64,000 nucleotides of DNA, from assembly GCA_965207995.1 (NCBI GenBank), contig OZ242299.1, forward strand, positions 2,722,636-2,786,635. Reading direction: 5' to 3'. The position numbers and the translations under genes are program-made. This DNA is from DAOUKH01 sp965207995 (GTDB lineage Bacteria > Chloroflexota > Dehalococcoidia > SHYB01). This document shows positions 32,159 through 41,000 of this stretch, piece after piece (positions within the stretch are counted from its first letter, which is position 1; each line of letters starts with the position of its first letter). Below the pieces are notes generated by a model. That model was given only the letters and a program-made list of their open reading frames with translations, searched no databases and was not told the DNA's origin.

Positions 32159-34996
32159 GTGAGTGATCCTGCCAGGCAGCCGGAAGGGCGGATTGTCGCG
32201 GAGAGCGTCTGGCCCTACGGCATCTTCGGGCAGAGCCCGGCGTGCGTCTCGATGACCAATGGAACGGTCGAGGTCGCGGGACGCTCTGGAAACACGCTGG
32301 CGGAGATCCCCATTGGGTCTATCGACGATATCGCGGTAAGGCGCTCTTGGTTCTGGAGCCGCCTGACGATCCGTGAAGCCAGCGGAACCAAGCGTTCCAT
32401 CGGTGGTCTGAGCAAGCACGAAGCCTTGCAGGTTGAGAGTGCAGCACGTAGAGAGGCCGCCAAATGCGCCTCGTCGGTGGGTCCATACCTGGTGCAAGTC
32501 GACGGGCAACTAGGCCAACTTCTTGAGGGCGACTGCTACCTCCGGCATTCTGAGATTGCCGAGGTTCATCTCATGCTTTCGGACTTACTGCAACAGTGCC
32601 CAGGGCTCGTGCGGGAGCACTTGGAACGAGAGCAAAGTGCTGCGCTTGATCGTCTCGCGCCCTTCGAATCCATGAACAAACTACAAGCAGCGCGAGGCCG
32701 GGCGAATAAGCTCTTCGTCGCCGACCGCATCTCCGACGTTCGCGCCGCCGCGCGTACAGTGTTCTCCGATCCCCTCACTGAAGAACAAGCTGGTGCCATC
32801 GCCACGGATGAAGACGCCACGTTGGTTCTTGCTGGCGCAGGAACAGGCAAGACCGCTGTTATTGTTGGCAAGGCCGTCCACCTCGTCCGCAATCAGGACG
32901 TATCGCCGCGCGATATCCTCGTCCTGGCATTCAACCGCAAGGCGGCAGAGGAGATTCGTTCCCGCCTCCCCCGCGACTGTTCAGCAGTAGAGGTTTCCAC
33001 GTTCCATGGCCTCGGCCGCCGCGTCATAGCAGAGGTGGACGGGCGCACTCCGACCATCTCGAAGCTTGCGGAGGACGACCGCGCACTGGAAGCCGCAATC
33101 GACCACATCCTTCGCACGCTTCTGCAGGATTCCGCGCAATCAAAGCGCGTTGCGAACTTCATTGCCTATCACGCCTCACCATATCATTCACCCTTCGAAT
33201 TCGAGTCGATCGGTGACTACCAGGAATACGTACGCAGCGTCGAATTGCGAACTCTAAGTGGAGACTTGGTCAAGAGCCTTGAAGAGCTCGTCATTGCGAA
33301 TTTTCTGACAGAACACGGGATCGAGTTTCGCTACGAAGATCCGTATGAAAAACTGACTGCGACACGGCGGCATCGCCAATATCAACCAGACTTCTATCTC
33401 CCAGAATATGACATCTACATTGAGCACTTCGCACTAGACCAACAGGGAAGACCTCCGCCGAGCTGGGAGGAGTACGCCGAGGGTGTCGCATGGAAGAGGC
33501 AGCTTCATCTGCGCTACGGCACGACGCTGATCGAGACATATAGCTGGCAGTACAGGGAGGGGGCATTAATCCCTGCTCTGCGCAAGCGACTCGAAGATGC
33601 TGGAGTCAGGTTCAAGCACAGTTCGCTCGCGGCCCTAGTGCTGCGATTGGCCAGCACCATCATTTCCTGGTTGGCTAGGCTTTTGACCGCATTCTTAAAT
33701 CATGTAAAGAGCAACGGGTTGACGTCCGACGAACTTCGTGCTCGCACCTTCGACCAACAGCGTGAGGGTGCCTTCCTCGACGTCTTCGAGCAGGTCCATA
33801 TCGCCTACGAGCGGCTACTTGAGCGGGAACAGGCGCGGGATTTCCACGATCTGATTCACGTTGCCGCGAGCTACCTTCGGGAAGGTAGGTCAAAGAGGCA
33901 ATACAGGTATGTGCTAGTCGACGAGTTTCAGGATATCTCTGCTGGTAGGATGACCCTTCTCCAAGCCTTGGCCACCCGGGGCATCGCGTACTTCGTTGTG
34001 GGTGACGACTGGCAGTCGATCTATCGCTTCGCGGGCAGCGATGTCGCCCTCGTCAGGAATTGCGGTGCCTACCTTGGTCATGTGCAGAGCCGGGAGTTGA
34101 CCCAGACCTTCCGCTTCGGAGACGGCATCCTCGGCCCATCAACTGCGTTTGTCCAGCGCAACCCGGAGCAGACGAAGCGGAAGCTACGGTCAGCGAGCGC
34201 CGTTAGGGACGAAGGAATCATCATCGTCGCTGACAGTGACCCCCGGGAGGCGTTGCTCCGCGCACTGGACGATATCAGGGAGTCGGGTCCGGATGGCGAA
34301 CATTCTGTTCTTGTCTTGGGACGCTATCGCTCGAGCGGGGAAATCCTACCTAAGCAGGTCCGGAGCAAGTCGCTAAAGTTGGAGTTCAGCACCGTCCATG
34401 GTGCGAAAGGCATGGAGGCGGACTATGTTGTGGTCCTTGACCTCACTAAACGTGGATTTCCTTCTGCGAAGGAAGACGAACCGCTCCTCGATCTCGTATT
34501 GCCCCCGGTCTCCGGCAAGGGATATCCCTTCGCGGAAGAACGTCGTCTCTTCTACGTAGCGATGACTCGCGCACGCATCGGGGTCTATCTCGTGACAGAC
34601 TCAGCGAGACCTTCGACGTTCGTTACGGAATTGATACGGATGCCCGGTGAGCTACAAATGCTCGGCTACTTCGCTCCGCAGTGCCCACATTGTTCCAGCG
34701 GTCGACTGGTCCCATCTCAGAGTGGCAGGAACTTGCGATGCTCGAATTATCCGGACTGCAAGTATCTCGCGCCCCGCTGCCCCAGCTGCAGTGACGGCTA
34801 CGCTGTGATCGTTAGCGCATCGCCTACGTGCTGGTGCACGAACCCTGCCTGCGACGATCCTCCGCCCGCCTGCCCATCATGCCGCATGGGCGTCCTCTTC
34901 GAGAAGGAAGGCCGTTACGGTTCGTTCCTAGGATGTACCGAGTATCGGTCCGAACCGTCCTGCCGCTACACGCAAGACACCGTCCCCGTTAGGTAA
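32159..34996 (+). CDS. UvrD/HelD-like helicase with nuclease-like insert and zinc ribbons
   Basis: A 945-residue superfamily 1 helicase. An N-terminal ~200-residue region as in helicase IV precedes the Walker A motif AGAGTGKT (225-232) and STFHGLG. A restriction-endonuclease-like insert follows at ~375-465 with E377, D411 (QPDFYLP), E422 (YIEHF) and K446 (WKRQLH). Then the DEFQD Walker B (YVLVDEFQDIS), QTFRFGD, STVHGAKGMEAD and FYVAMTRAR motifs. The C-terminus has three cysteine clusters (CPHC, CPSC, CPSC with partners) like topoisomerase-type zinc ribbons. It would unwind and possibly cut DNA in repair or phage defence. Lower G+C than its neighbours suggests transfer. Start GTG 32159. Confidence 0.86.
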   Translation: MSDPARQPEGRIVAESVWPYGIFGQSPACVSMTNGTVEVAGRSGNTLAEIPIGSIDDIAVRRSWFWSRLTIREASGTKRSIGGLSKHEALQVESAARREAAKCASSVGPYLVQVDGQLGQLLEGDCYLRHSEIAEVHLMLSDLLQQCPGLVREHLEREQSAALDRLAPFESMNKLQAARGRANKLFVADRISDVRAAARTVFSDPLTEEQAGAIATDEDATLVLAGAGTGKTAVIVGKAVHLVRNQDVSPRDILVLAFNRKAAEEIRSRLPRDCSAVEVSTFHGLGRRVIAEVDGRTPTISKLAEDDRALEAAIDHILRTLLQDSAQSKRVANFIAYHASPYHSPFEFESIGDYQEYVRSVELRTLSGDLVKSLEELVIANFLTEHGIEFRYEDPYEKLTATRRHRQYQPDFYLPEYDIYIEHFALDQQGRPPPSWEEYAEGVAWKRQLHLRYGTTLIETYSWQYREGALIPALRKRLEDAGVRFKHSSLAALVLRLASTIISWLARLLTAFLNHVKSNGLTSDELRARTFDQQREGAFLDVFEQVHIAYERLLEREQARDFHDLIHVAASYLREGRSKRQYRYVLVDEFQDISAGRMTLLQALATRGIAYFVVGDDWQSIYRFAGSDVALVRNCGAYLGHVQSRELTQTFRFGDGILGPSTAFVQRNPEQTKRKLRSASAVRDEGIIIVADSDPREALLRALDDIRESGPDGEHSVLVLGRYRSSGEILPKQVRSKSLKLEFSTVHGAKGMEADYVVVLDLTKRGFPSAKEDEPLLDLVLPPVSGKGYPFAEERRLFYVAMTRARIGVYLVTDSARPSTFVTELIRMPGELQMLGYFAPQCPHCSSGRLVPSQSGRNLRCSNYPDCKYLAPRCPSCSDGYAVIVSASPTCWCTNPACDDPPPACPSCRMGVLFEKEGRYGSFLGCTEYRSEPSCRYTQDTVPVR

Positions 34997-35000
34997 GCTG

Positions 35001-35080
35001 GTCGCGAGGAAGGGGCGCCCTTCGGCCGCCGACGCGTCTGGCGGCGCGTACCGAGGGGGAGAGGCTTACGGGCTCTCCTG
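35001..35080 (-). repeat. Diverged inverted copy of the triple-hairpin repeat
   Basis: Read on the minus strand it gives AGCCTCTCCCCCTCGG, then CGCGCCGCCAGACGCGTCGG, then GGCCGAAGGGCGCCCC, matching the repeat but lacking half of hairpin 1. It lies in the convergent gap between the helicase and the amidohydrolase and could end transcription from both sides. Confidence 0.55.
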
Positions 35081-35110
35081 CTGGCCTTCCCTGCTTAGCG
35101 GCGAGGCGCG

Positions 35111-36796
35111 CTAACGCGCCATGTCGTAGCTGCGGAGCAGCTTGCCGGGCAGGGCGTTGGTGCACTCGTTCTCGACGAAGGTGACGCCGCCGTTGACGAG
35201 TATGAAGCGGATGCCCTTGGGCTTTTGAATGAGCCTGCGTTCGCCGCCGGGGAAGTCGTTGGAGTAGATCGGCGGGTCGTGGAGCAGGCCGAGCTCGTCG
35301 AGGTTGTAGACCATGATGTCGGCGGCCTTGCCGGTGGTGAGCTGGCCGCGGTCGGTGTAGCCGGCGATCCATGCGGGGTAGGCGCTCATCTTGACGTGGG
35401 CCTGCTCCAGGGTCATCAGCTCGCGGTCGCGGATCCAGTAGGCGAGGAAGTCGACGGGCCAGCGGGCGTTGGCCTGGAAGCGGGTGTGGGCGCCGCCGTC
35501 TGACGTTGAGATGTGCGTGTAAGGGTCGAGCAGGCCCTTGTCGACGGTCGACTCGCCGGCCTTGCTGAACTCGCGGGTGGCGAACTCGGTCTTGAGGTCC
35601 TCGTCGATTGAGAGGTCGAGGAAGGCGTCGACGGGGTGCTTGCCCATCATCTCGGCGACCTTCTCGATGGTCTTGCCTTCGTACTGGTGGTTGCGCTCGT
35701 GGACGACCTCGAGGACGCGGGCGGTGCTCCACTCGGTGCGGCCGAGATAGGTCGGCACCGCGGCGTCGCGCTTCATGGCCTCGCGCGTGGCCGGGTCGGA
35801 AAGCTTGCGCTTCCGCTCCTCGGCGGTGCCCACCAGGGGATCGACCCAGCTGGGCATGTAGTCGAAGAGGTTGAACTCGGCGAGGGTGAACCGGCTCTCG
35901 GGGAACATCGGCGTTTTCTGGGGCGCGACAGGGAGCCCCTCGGCGCGGGCGCGTTCGACCCATTCGGGGCCGTCCGGGTTGTGCCCGAGGACGACGTGAA
36001 GGGGACGGCCGCTGAGGCGCAGCATGCGGGTCAGCAGGTCCTGCTGTCTTTCGGGGTTGGCCGAGACGCCGATCGTCCAGCCCATCCAGCCGACGCCGAA
36101 CTCGCCGAGGATCTCGGCGAGGGCGAGGTATTCTTCGTCGGAGGCGACGTGGCTCGGAATCGCCGAGCCGTCCTCGCTGCGGTCCTCCTCGTTGCGGTCG
36201 GCGGCGAAGCCGAAGGAACCCGCCTTCATGCCCTCATAGAAGAGCTCCTTCATGTGATTGAGCTCTTTCTCGGTGACGGAAGTCCGGTTGCGGGCCTCGA
36301 TCATGCCGAGGACGTAGCCGCGGAGGGGGGAGAAGGGCAAGAGGGAGCCGACGTTGATGCCAAGGCCCTGGCGGTCGAGGCTGTCGAGGTACTCGGGGTA
36401 GGACTCCCAGTCCCAGCGCATGCCGGCGCGCATGGATTCGAGGGGGATGGCCTCGATGCGGTTCATCATCCGCATGTTGAGGTCGCGGTCTTCGGGGCGG
36501 GTGGGCGCGAAGCCGAAGCCGCACTGGCCGATGCTGACGGTCGTCTGGCCGAACCAGCCATCGAGGGTAGCGTAGGGGTCCCAATTCAGTTGGGCGTCGT
36601 AGTGGGTGTGCAGGTTGATGGCGCCGGGGGCGACGATACAGCCGCTGGCGTCGATCTCCTCGGCAGCGCCCGCTGGAATGCGGCCGCTGATCTTGGCGAT
36701 CTTGCCGTCCTTGATGCCGACGTCGGCGGCGTACCGGGGAATGCCCGACGCCTCGACAACGGTGCCGCCTCGAATCACCACGTCATACTCAGCCAA
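35111..36796 (-). CDS. N-acyl-D-amino-acid deacylase-type amidohydrolase
   Basis: A 561-residue amidohydrolase of the D-aminoacylase branch. YDVVIRGGTVVEASG opens the composite beta domain, NLHTHYDAQLNWDP holds the HxH metal motif around residue 66, CGFGFAPTRPED follows, and HISTSDGGAHTRF near residue 440 carries the late metal aspartate. The TTG at 36796 is chosen because AAGGAGG lies 8 bases upstream and there is no other start with a ribosome site in the right place. It likely cleaves N-acyl or cyclic amide bonds. It is followed upstream by two amidohydrolase-2 paralogues on the same strand, forming a run of three hydrolases. Confidence 0.88.
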   Translation of the reverse strand: MAEYDVVIRGGTVVEASGIPRYAADVGIKDGKIAKISGRIPAGAAEEIDASGCIVAPGAINLHTHYDAQLNWDPYATLDGWFGQTTVSIGQCGFGFAPTRPEDRDLNMRMMNRIEAIPLESMRAGMRWDWESYPEYLDSLDRQGLGINVGSLLPFSPLRGYVLGMIEARNRTSVTEKELNHMKELFYEGMKAGSFGFAADRNEEDRSEDGSAIPSHVASDEEYLALAEILGEFGVGWMGWTIGVSANPERQQDLLTRMLRLSGRPLHVVLGHNPDGPEWVERARAEGLPVAPQKTPMFPESRFTLAEFNLFDYMPSWVDPLVGTAEERKRKLSDPATREAMKRDAAVPTYLGRTEWSTARVLEVVHERNHQYEGKTIEKVAEMMGKHPVDAFLDLSIDEDLKTEFATREFSKAGESTVDKGLLDPYTHISTSDGGAHTRFQANARWPVDFLAYWIRDRELMTLEQAHVKMSAYPAWIAGYTDRGQLTTGKAADIMVYNLDELGLLHDPPIYSNDFPGGERRLIQKPKGIRFILVNGGVTFVENECTNALPGKLLRSYDMAR

Positions 36797-36846
36797 CTCG
36801 GGGACCTCCTTCGTCTCTGCCCTCAGCCCGTCTCGCGCGTTCGCGG

Positions 36847-37998
36847 CTAGTTGGGCTGCTCGATGTTGAAGAATCTGGCCGCGTTGGTCACCGTCATCTT
36901 GTGGAGTTCCTCGTCGGTGACGTCGCTGAAGACCTCGCGGACGATACGGTGTGAATCGGGCCAGGTGCCCTCGGTGTGGGGGTAATCGGAGCCCCACATG
37001 AGGTTCTCCACGCCGATGGCCTGGCGCACCCTCACGGCGACCCAGTCTTCCTGGAATCCGATGGCGCAGTTGCGGTGGAAGAAGTCGCTGGGCTTCATGT
37101 CATCTTTGAAGCGCGGCCACATCATGCCCCGGTCGCGGTGCAGCAGGTCCATCTTGTAGAGCCACTGGCCTGCCCAGCCGGCCTCGTTCTCGACGCTGGC
37201 GACTTTGAGGTTGGGGAACCGCTCGAAGACGCCCGACCAGATCATCGAGGTCAGGCTGCGGCGGATCCAGTAGTCGTTGGTCGAATAGATGACGCCTGGG
37301 GGCTGGTTGGGGTCGGCCTTGGTGAAGAGGTTCATGGGCAGGACTTCGCGGTCGGAGCCTGAGTGCAGGGAGATGGGCATGTTCAGGCGCTGCGCGGTGT
37401 CCCAGAACGGGTCGTACTCGGGGTTGTGGTACTGGTGGTCGTGCTTCGGATAGACGGTGATGAAGCAGGAGTTCAAGCCCAGGCCCTTACACCGTTCGAG
37501 CTCTTCGACGGCCTCGGGGACGCTGTCCACGTTGATCATGGCGGCGCCCTTCAGCCGGTCGGGATAGGGCTTGCAGAACTCGGCGATCCAGTCGTTGTAG
37601 GCCCGGCAGATCGCGGAGAGGAGGTCCGAGTCCTCGGTACGCCACACGCCGCCGACGCAGAGGGTGGGGAAGATAACGCCGCCGAAGACGCCGTCGAGGT
37701 CCATGTCCTTGATGGCCTCGTGGGGGTCGTAAGCGCCGGGGAGCACGCTCTCCCAGCGGCCCTCCGCCGGTATCTCGTGGGGCTTGTCGGTGCGGAAGCG
37801 TGCGCCGGCGTTGGTGGTGTTGCCCATCGAGCCGAGGCACTGGTCCCCCTCGACGTACCACCAATCGTGGTCGTCGCCCTGGACGACGTGGGGCGCCCGG
37901 TCGCGGAACTTCTTCTCGATACGGTTGGTCCACAGGTCGGGAGGCTCCACGATGTGGTTGTCCGCCGACATCAACATGACCTTGGTCTGCGTGGCCAT
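36847..37998 (-). CDS. Amidohydrolase 2 family protein, paralogue A
   Basis: A 383-residue TIM-barrel hydrolase/decarboxylase. MSADNHIVEPPDLW near the N-terminus is the N-H-x-x-E/D variant of the first metal motif, LHSGSD in the middle gives the next histidine, and ENLMWGSDYPHTEGTWPDS near residue 340 carries the last metal aspartate. The same set is found in 2-amino-3-carboxymuconate semialdehyde decarboxylase-like enzymes, so C-C cleavage is as likely as hydrolysis. The ATG at 37998 has AAGGAG upstream. About 40% or more of visible blocks match its upstream neighbour, so the two are tandem paralogues. Confidence 0.87.
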   Translation of the reverse strand: MATQTKVMLMSADNHIVEPPDLWTNRIEKKFRDRAPHVVQGDDHDWWYVEGDQCLGSMGNTTNAGARFRTDKPHEIPAEGRWESVLPGAYDPHEAIKDMDLDGVFGGVIFPTLCVGGVWRTEDSDLLSAICRAYNDWIAEFCKPYPDRLKGAAMINVDSVPEAVEELERCKGLGLNSCFITVYPKHDHQYHNPEYDPFWDTAQRLNMPISLHSGSDREVLPMNLFTKADPNQPPGVIYSTNDYWIRRSLTSMIWSGVFERFPNLKVASVENEAGWAGQWLYKMDLLHRDRGMMWPRFKDDMKPSDFFHRNCAIGFQEDWVAVRVRQAIGVENLMWGSDYPHTEGTWPDSHRIVREVFSDVTDEELHKMTVTNAARFFNIEQPN

Positions 37999-38042
37999 CG
38001 ATTCCGTCCTCTCCTTGGGGGTCTCTTTCTTGGCGTTCCGTC

Positions 38043-39188
38043 TTAGTTGAACGAGATGTCGTAGATGCGTGCGGCGTTCCCGGCGACGATCTTTTCCTTC
38101 TCCTCCTCCGAGCAAACGGCGAGGATGTCGTCGAGGATTTCGCGCGACTTGGGGAAGGTCGACTCGACGTGGGGGTAGTCCGAGCCCCACATCAAGTTGT
38201 CGACGCCGATGATGTCGCGTTGCTGAATGCCGAGGCCGTCCTCCTGGAAGCTGTGGAAGACCTGCCGGCGCATGAGGTCGCGCGGCGTCGCGCCGTCCTT
38301 GAATCGATAGGGGGTGAGCTGCGGCCGCTCGCGGTAGCACCACTCCATGCGGTCGATGAAGAAGGGTATCCAGGAGAGCTCATGTTCGAGCTGGACGAAC
38401 TGCAGCTTCGGGAAGCGGTCGAGCACGCCGGCGTAGATGAGGTTGCATAGGGACATCCGCACCCAGTACTCGATGTTGGTGCGGAGCGCGCCGGTGGCGG
38501 CGATCTTGATCATCTTGTTGTCGCCGATGGCGCCCTCGGCAGCGCGGCCCGTGCCGATATGGAGGCTGAGCGGCAGACCGATTTCTTCAGCTGCGGCCCA
38601 GAACGGGTCGTACATTGGGTCGGTGTATTCTTCCCCCGCGCGGGGGAAGACGCTGATCATCGCACCGCCCATGTTCGACTTCGCCGCTTGGGTGAGGTCG
38701 CGGATGCCCGCCTCGACGTCCCCGTCGATGAGGATCTGGGCCACGCCCTTGAGCCGGTCTGGGTTCTCGGAGCAGAACTCGCCGAGCCACTCGTTGTAGG
38801 CGACGAAGATGCCGCGCAGCAGCTCCGAGTCGGCCACGCCGCTCCAGAAGTTCAGAATGATCGACGGGTAGAGTAGGTCGGAGTAAATGCCGTCGAAGTC
38901 CATGTCCTTGAGTCGGGGCCCTGACTTCCAGGCGCCGGCGCGGACCTCGTCGATCCCGCCCTCGAGGCGGATGCCTTCGGGGTCTTCGAACCGGGAGCCC
39001 GCGTCGGTCAGGCTGCGAATGAGAACGCCGATGGGACGTCCGTCGACGTAGAAGTCGTCGGCGCCGGCCTCCTCGCCCTTGCCAAGCCGAGGGATACGGT
39101 CGCCGAAGGACTTCGGCATCCGTTCCTGCCAGAGGTTGGGGGGCTCAATTACGTGGGAGTCGGACGAGATGATCTTCGTCGCGCCCAT
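38043..39188 (-). CDS. Amidohydrolase 2 family protein, paralogue B
   Basis: A 381-residue paralogue of the preceding gene with the same motif order: SSDSHVIEPPNLW, GLPLSLHIGTGRAAEG, and DNLMWGSDYPHVESTFP. It belongs to the same decarboxylase/hydrolase branch and its metal residues are intact. The first gene of the three-gene hydrolase run read towards lower coordinates; a TATAAT on the minus strand lies 46 bases before the ATG. It may form a mixed dimer with paralogue A, or the pair may divide two related substrates; the sequence does not say. Confidence 0.87.
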   Translation of the reverse strand: MGATKIISSDSHVIEPPNLWQERMPKSFGDRIPRLGKGEEAGADDFYVDGRPIGVLIRSLTDAGSRFEDPEGIRLEGGIDEVRAGAWKSGPRLKDMDFDGIYSDLLYPSIILNFWSGVADSELLRGIFVAYNEWLGEFCSENPDRLKGVAQILIDGDVEAGIRDLTQAAKSNMGGAMISVFPRAGEEYTDPMYDPFWAAAEEIGLPLSLHIGTGRAAEGAIGDNKMIKIAATGALRTNIEYWVRMSLCNLIYAGVLDRFPKLQFVQLEHELSWIPFFIDRMEWCYRERPQLTPYRFKDGATPRDLMRRQVFHSFQEDGLGIQQRDIIGVDNLMWGSDYPHVESTFPKSREILDDILAVCSEEEKEKIVAGNAARIYDISFN

Positions 39189-39233
39189 AGGCTTGCCTCC
39201 AAGCGACTGCTGTAGAAGATCGGACCGTTAGGG

Positions 39234-39284
39234 ATTATACACCGTTGCGGCCCGCGGTTCACGGTAGAGAGGCGGCGCTATAAT
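39234..39284. promoter_or_regulatory. Divergent promoter region with two TATAAT boxes
   Basis: TATAAT on the minus strand (39234-39239) faces the amidohydrolase and TATAAT on the plus strand (39279-39284) faces the isochorismatase operon, 39 bases apart. Neither has a clear -35 hexamer at the standard distance, so activator dependence is possible. Confidence 0.4.
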
Positions 39285-39354
39285 CGGCCCGTCTATCGTA
39301 AAGGCCAAAACGGGGAAGGGGGCGGATTGCAGGCCCCAGAGCAGGAGAAATGCG

Positions 39355-40050
39355 ATGAGTACTGAGTCCACCATGGCGCGGACGGAGAAGACCGCCCGCG
39401 AGATTTTCGAAGACGTAATCGCTAATCCGGCGCGGGCGCGCTTCGGCTTCGGGGAGAAGTTGGCGGTGGTGAACGTCGACCCGCAGAAGACGTACACCCG
39501 GCCCGACCTCTACCCCAACACCGGGTACGTCGCCGACCCGAAGCAGATGGACTACATGCGCGAGCTCTCCAACGCGGCCCGCGCCAAGGGGCTCCCCGTC
39601 GTCTGGACGCACGTGGCCTACATGCCCGATGGCAGCGACGCCGGCGTGTGGGGGACCCGCTCCGACACACCGGACAGCCTGCAGAACATCAAGTACGGCT
39701 CGGACCGGCACCGGTTCGACGAGCGGCTTGAAATCGACGAGGAGGTCGATGCGGTCTACACCAAGCGGATGCCGTCGGCCTTCTTCGAGACGCCGCTGTC
39801 CAGCTTCCTTACCTGGCACAGGGTCGACACCATCGTCGTCACCGGCGGGTCGACCTCCGGCTGTGTGCGCGCCACCGCCGTCGACTCGCTCTCCCACGGC
39901 TATCGCACGATCGTCCCCGTGGAGTGCGTCGCCGACAAGCACGAGAGCTACCACTACGCCAACCTCACCGACCTGGCACTGAAGTACGCCGACGTCATAG
40001 GAATCGACGAGGTCATGGCGTGGGTCGAGGCCTATGAGGGCACGGCATGA
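39355..40050 (+). CDS. Isochorismatase-family cysteine hydrolase
   Basis: A 231-residue alpha/beta hydrolase of the isochorismatase-like superfamily. The catalytic triad can be placed: D in VVNVDPQKTY, the lysine in TKRMPSAFF, and the cysteine in GGSTSGCVRATAVDSL, preceded by the cis-peptide-type TGGSTS loop. N-carbamoylsarcosine amidase and ureidoacrylate amidohydrolase belong here, which suits a ureide or cyclic-amide pathway. AGGAG lies upstream of the ATG. First gene of a three-gene operon; its stop overlaps the next start by 4 bases. Confidence 0.89.
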   Translation: MSTESTMARTEKTAREIFEDVIANPARARFGFGEKLAVVNVDPQKTYTRPDLYPNTGYVADPKQMDYMRELSNAARAKGLPVVWTHVAYMPDGSDAGVWGTRSDTPDSLQNIKYGSDRHRFDERLEIDEEVDAVYTKRMPSAFFETPLSSFLTWHRVDTIVVTGGSTSGCVRATAVDSLSHGYRTIVPVECVADKHESYHYANLTDLALKYADVIGIDEVMAWVEAYEGTA

Positions 40051-41000
40051 CCGCCGGCGACCCCAATCTGTACGACTACTGGCCCTACCGCGACCGGCCC
40101 AAGATCGTGTGGCCGGACGGGAAGAAGCTCGCCTTCTGGGTCGCGCCGAACATCGAGTACTACGAGTTCAACCCGCCGCGCAATCCCAAGCGCCCCGGCT
40201 GGCCGCGGCCGTCGCCGGACGTGGTGGGCTACTCACAACGGGACTACGGCAACCGGGTCGGGCACTGGCGGCTCATGGAGCTGATGGACAAGTACGGTGT
40301 CCGCGGCTCCATCAGCCTGAACGTGGCGATGTGCGACCACTGCCCCGAGATCATCGAGGCTTGCAACGAGCGCGATTGGGAGTTCTTCTCACACGGCATC
40401 TACAACACTCGCTATTCCTATGAAATGGACGAGGCGCAGGAGCGAGCGGTTCTCGAAGATTCGATCCGCACCGTCGAAGCTGCGACGGGACAGCGCATCC
40501 GGGGCTACCTCGCGCCTGCGCTCACCCACACCGAGCGCACCCTCGACCTGATTGCGGAGTATGACTTCTGGTATACCTGCGACCTCTTCCAGGACGACCA
40601 GCCGCAGCCGATCAAGACGAAGTCGGGCAAGCTGATCTCGATGCCCTACTCGTTGGAGGTGAACGACGTCATCACCTATGGCGCCCTCGCCATGGACCCG
40701 TGGCGCTACGCCGACGCGCTGAAGCGGCAACTTGATCAGCTACTCGAGGAAGGTGAGGAGTCGGGCACGGTGATGTGCATCCCGCTGCACGCCTATCTCG
40801 TGGCGCAGCCGCACCGGTTGCGAGCCTTCGAGGAGGCGCTCAAACACGCCGACGCCAACCGCGACGACGTCTGGATCACGACGGCGGTCGAGATCGCCGC
40901 CTACTACCGCGAACACTACTGGGACCAGACGCTTGCCGACGTAGCCGCGCGAGGCGTCGCGACGGGCGGGACCGGATTCGCGCCGGAGGCGGTGGCATGA
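40047..41000 (+). CDS. Polysaccharide-deacetylase-fold hydrolase (PuuE-like)
   Basis: A 317-residue NodB-fold hydrolase of the cofactor-poor allantoinase PuuE type: WPDGKKLAFWVAPNIEYYEF at the N-terminus, YGNRVGHWRLMELMDKYGVRG, and the SHGIYNTRYSY histidine motif near residue 115. PuuE-type enzymes open hydantoin rings of allantoin. Partner genes (an isochorismatase-like amidase upstream and a second deacetylase downstream, each with 4-base overlaps) support a ring-opening plus amidase pathway, as inference. Metal residues look intact. Confidence 0.87.
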   Translation: MTAGDPNLYDYWPYRDRPKIVWPDGKKLAFWVAPNIEYYEFNPPRNPKRPGWPRPSPDVVGYSQRDYGNRVGHWRLMELMDKYGVRGSISLNVAMCDHCPEIIEACNERDWEFFSHGIYNTRYSYEMDEAQERAVLEDSIRTVEAATGQRIRGYLAPALTHTERTLDLIAEYDFWYTCDLFQDDQPQPIKTKSGKLISMPYSLEVNDVITYGALAMDPWRYADALKRQLDQLLEEGEESGTVMCIPLHAYLVAQPHRLRAFEEALKHADANRDDVWITTAVEIAAYYREHYWDQTLADVAARGVATGGTGFAPEAVA

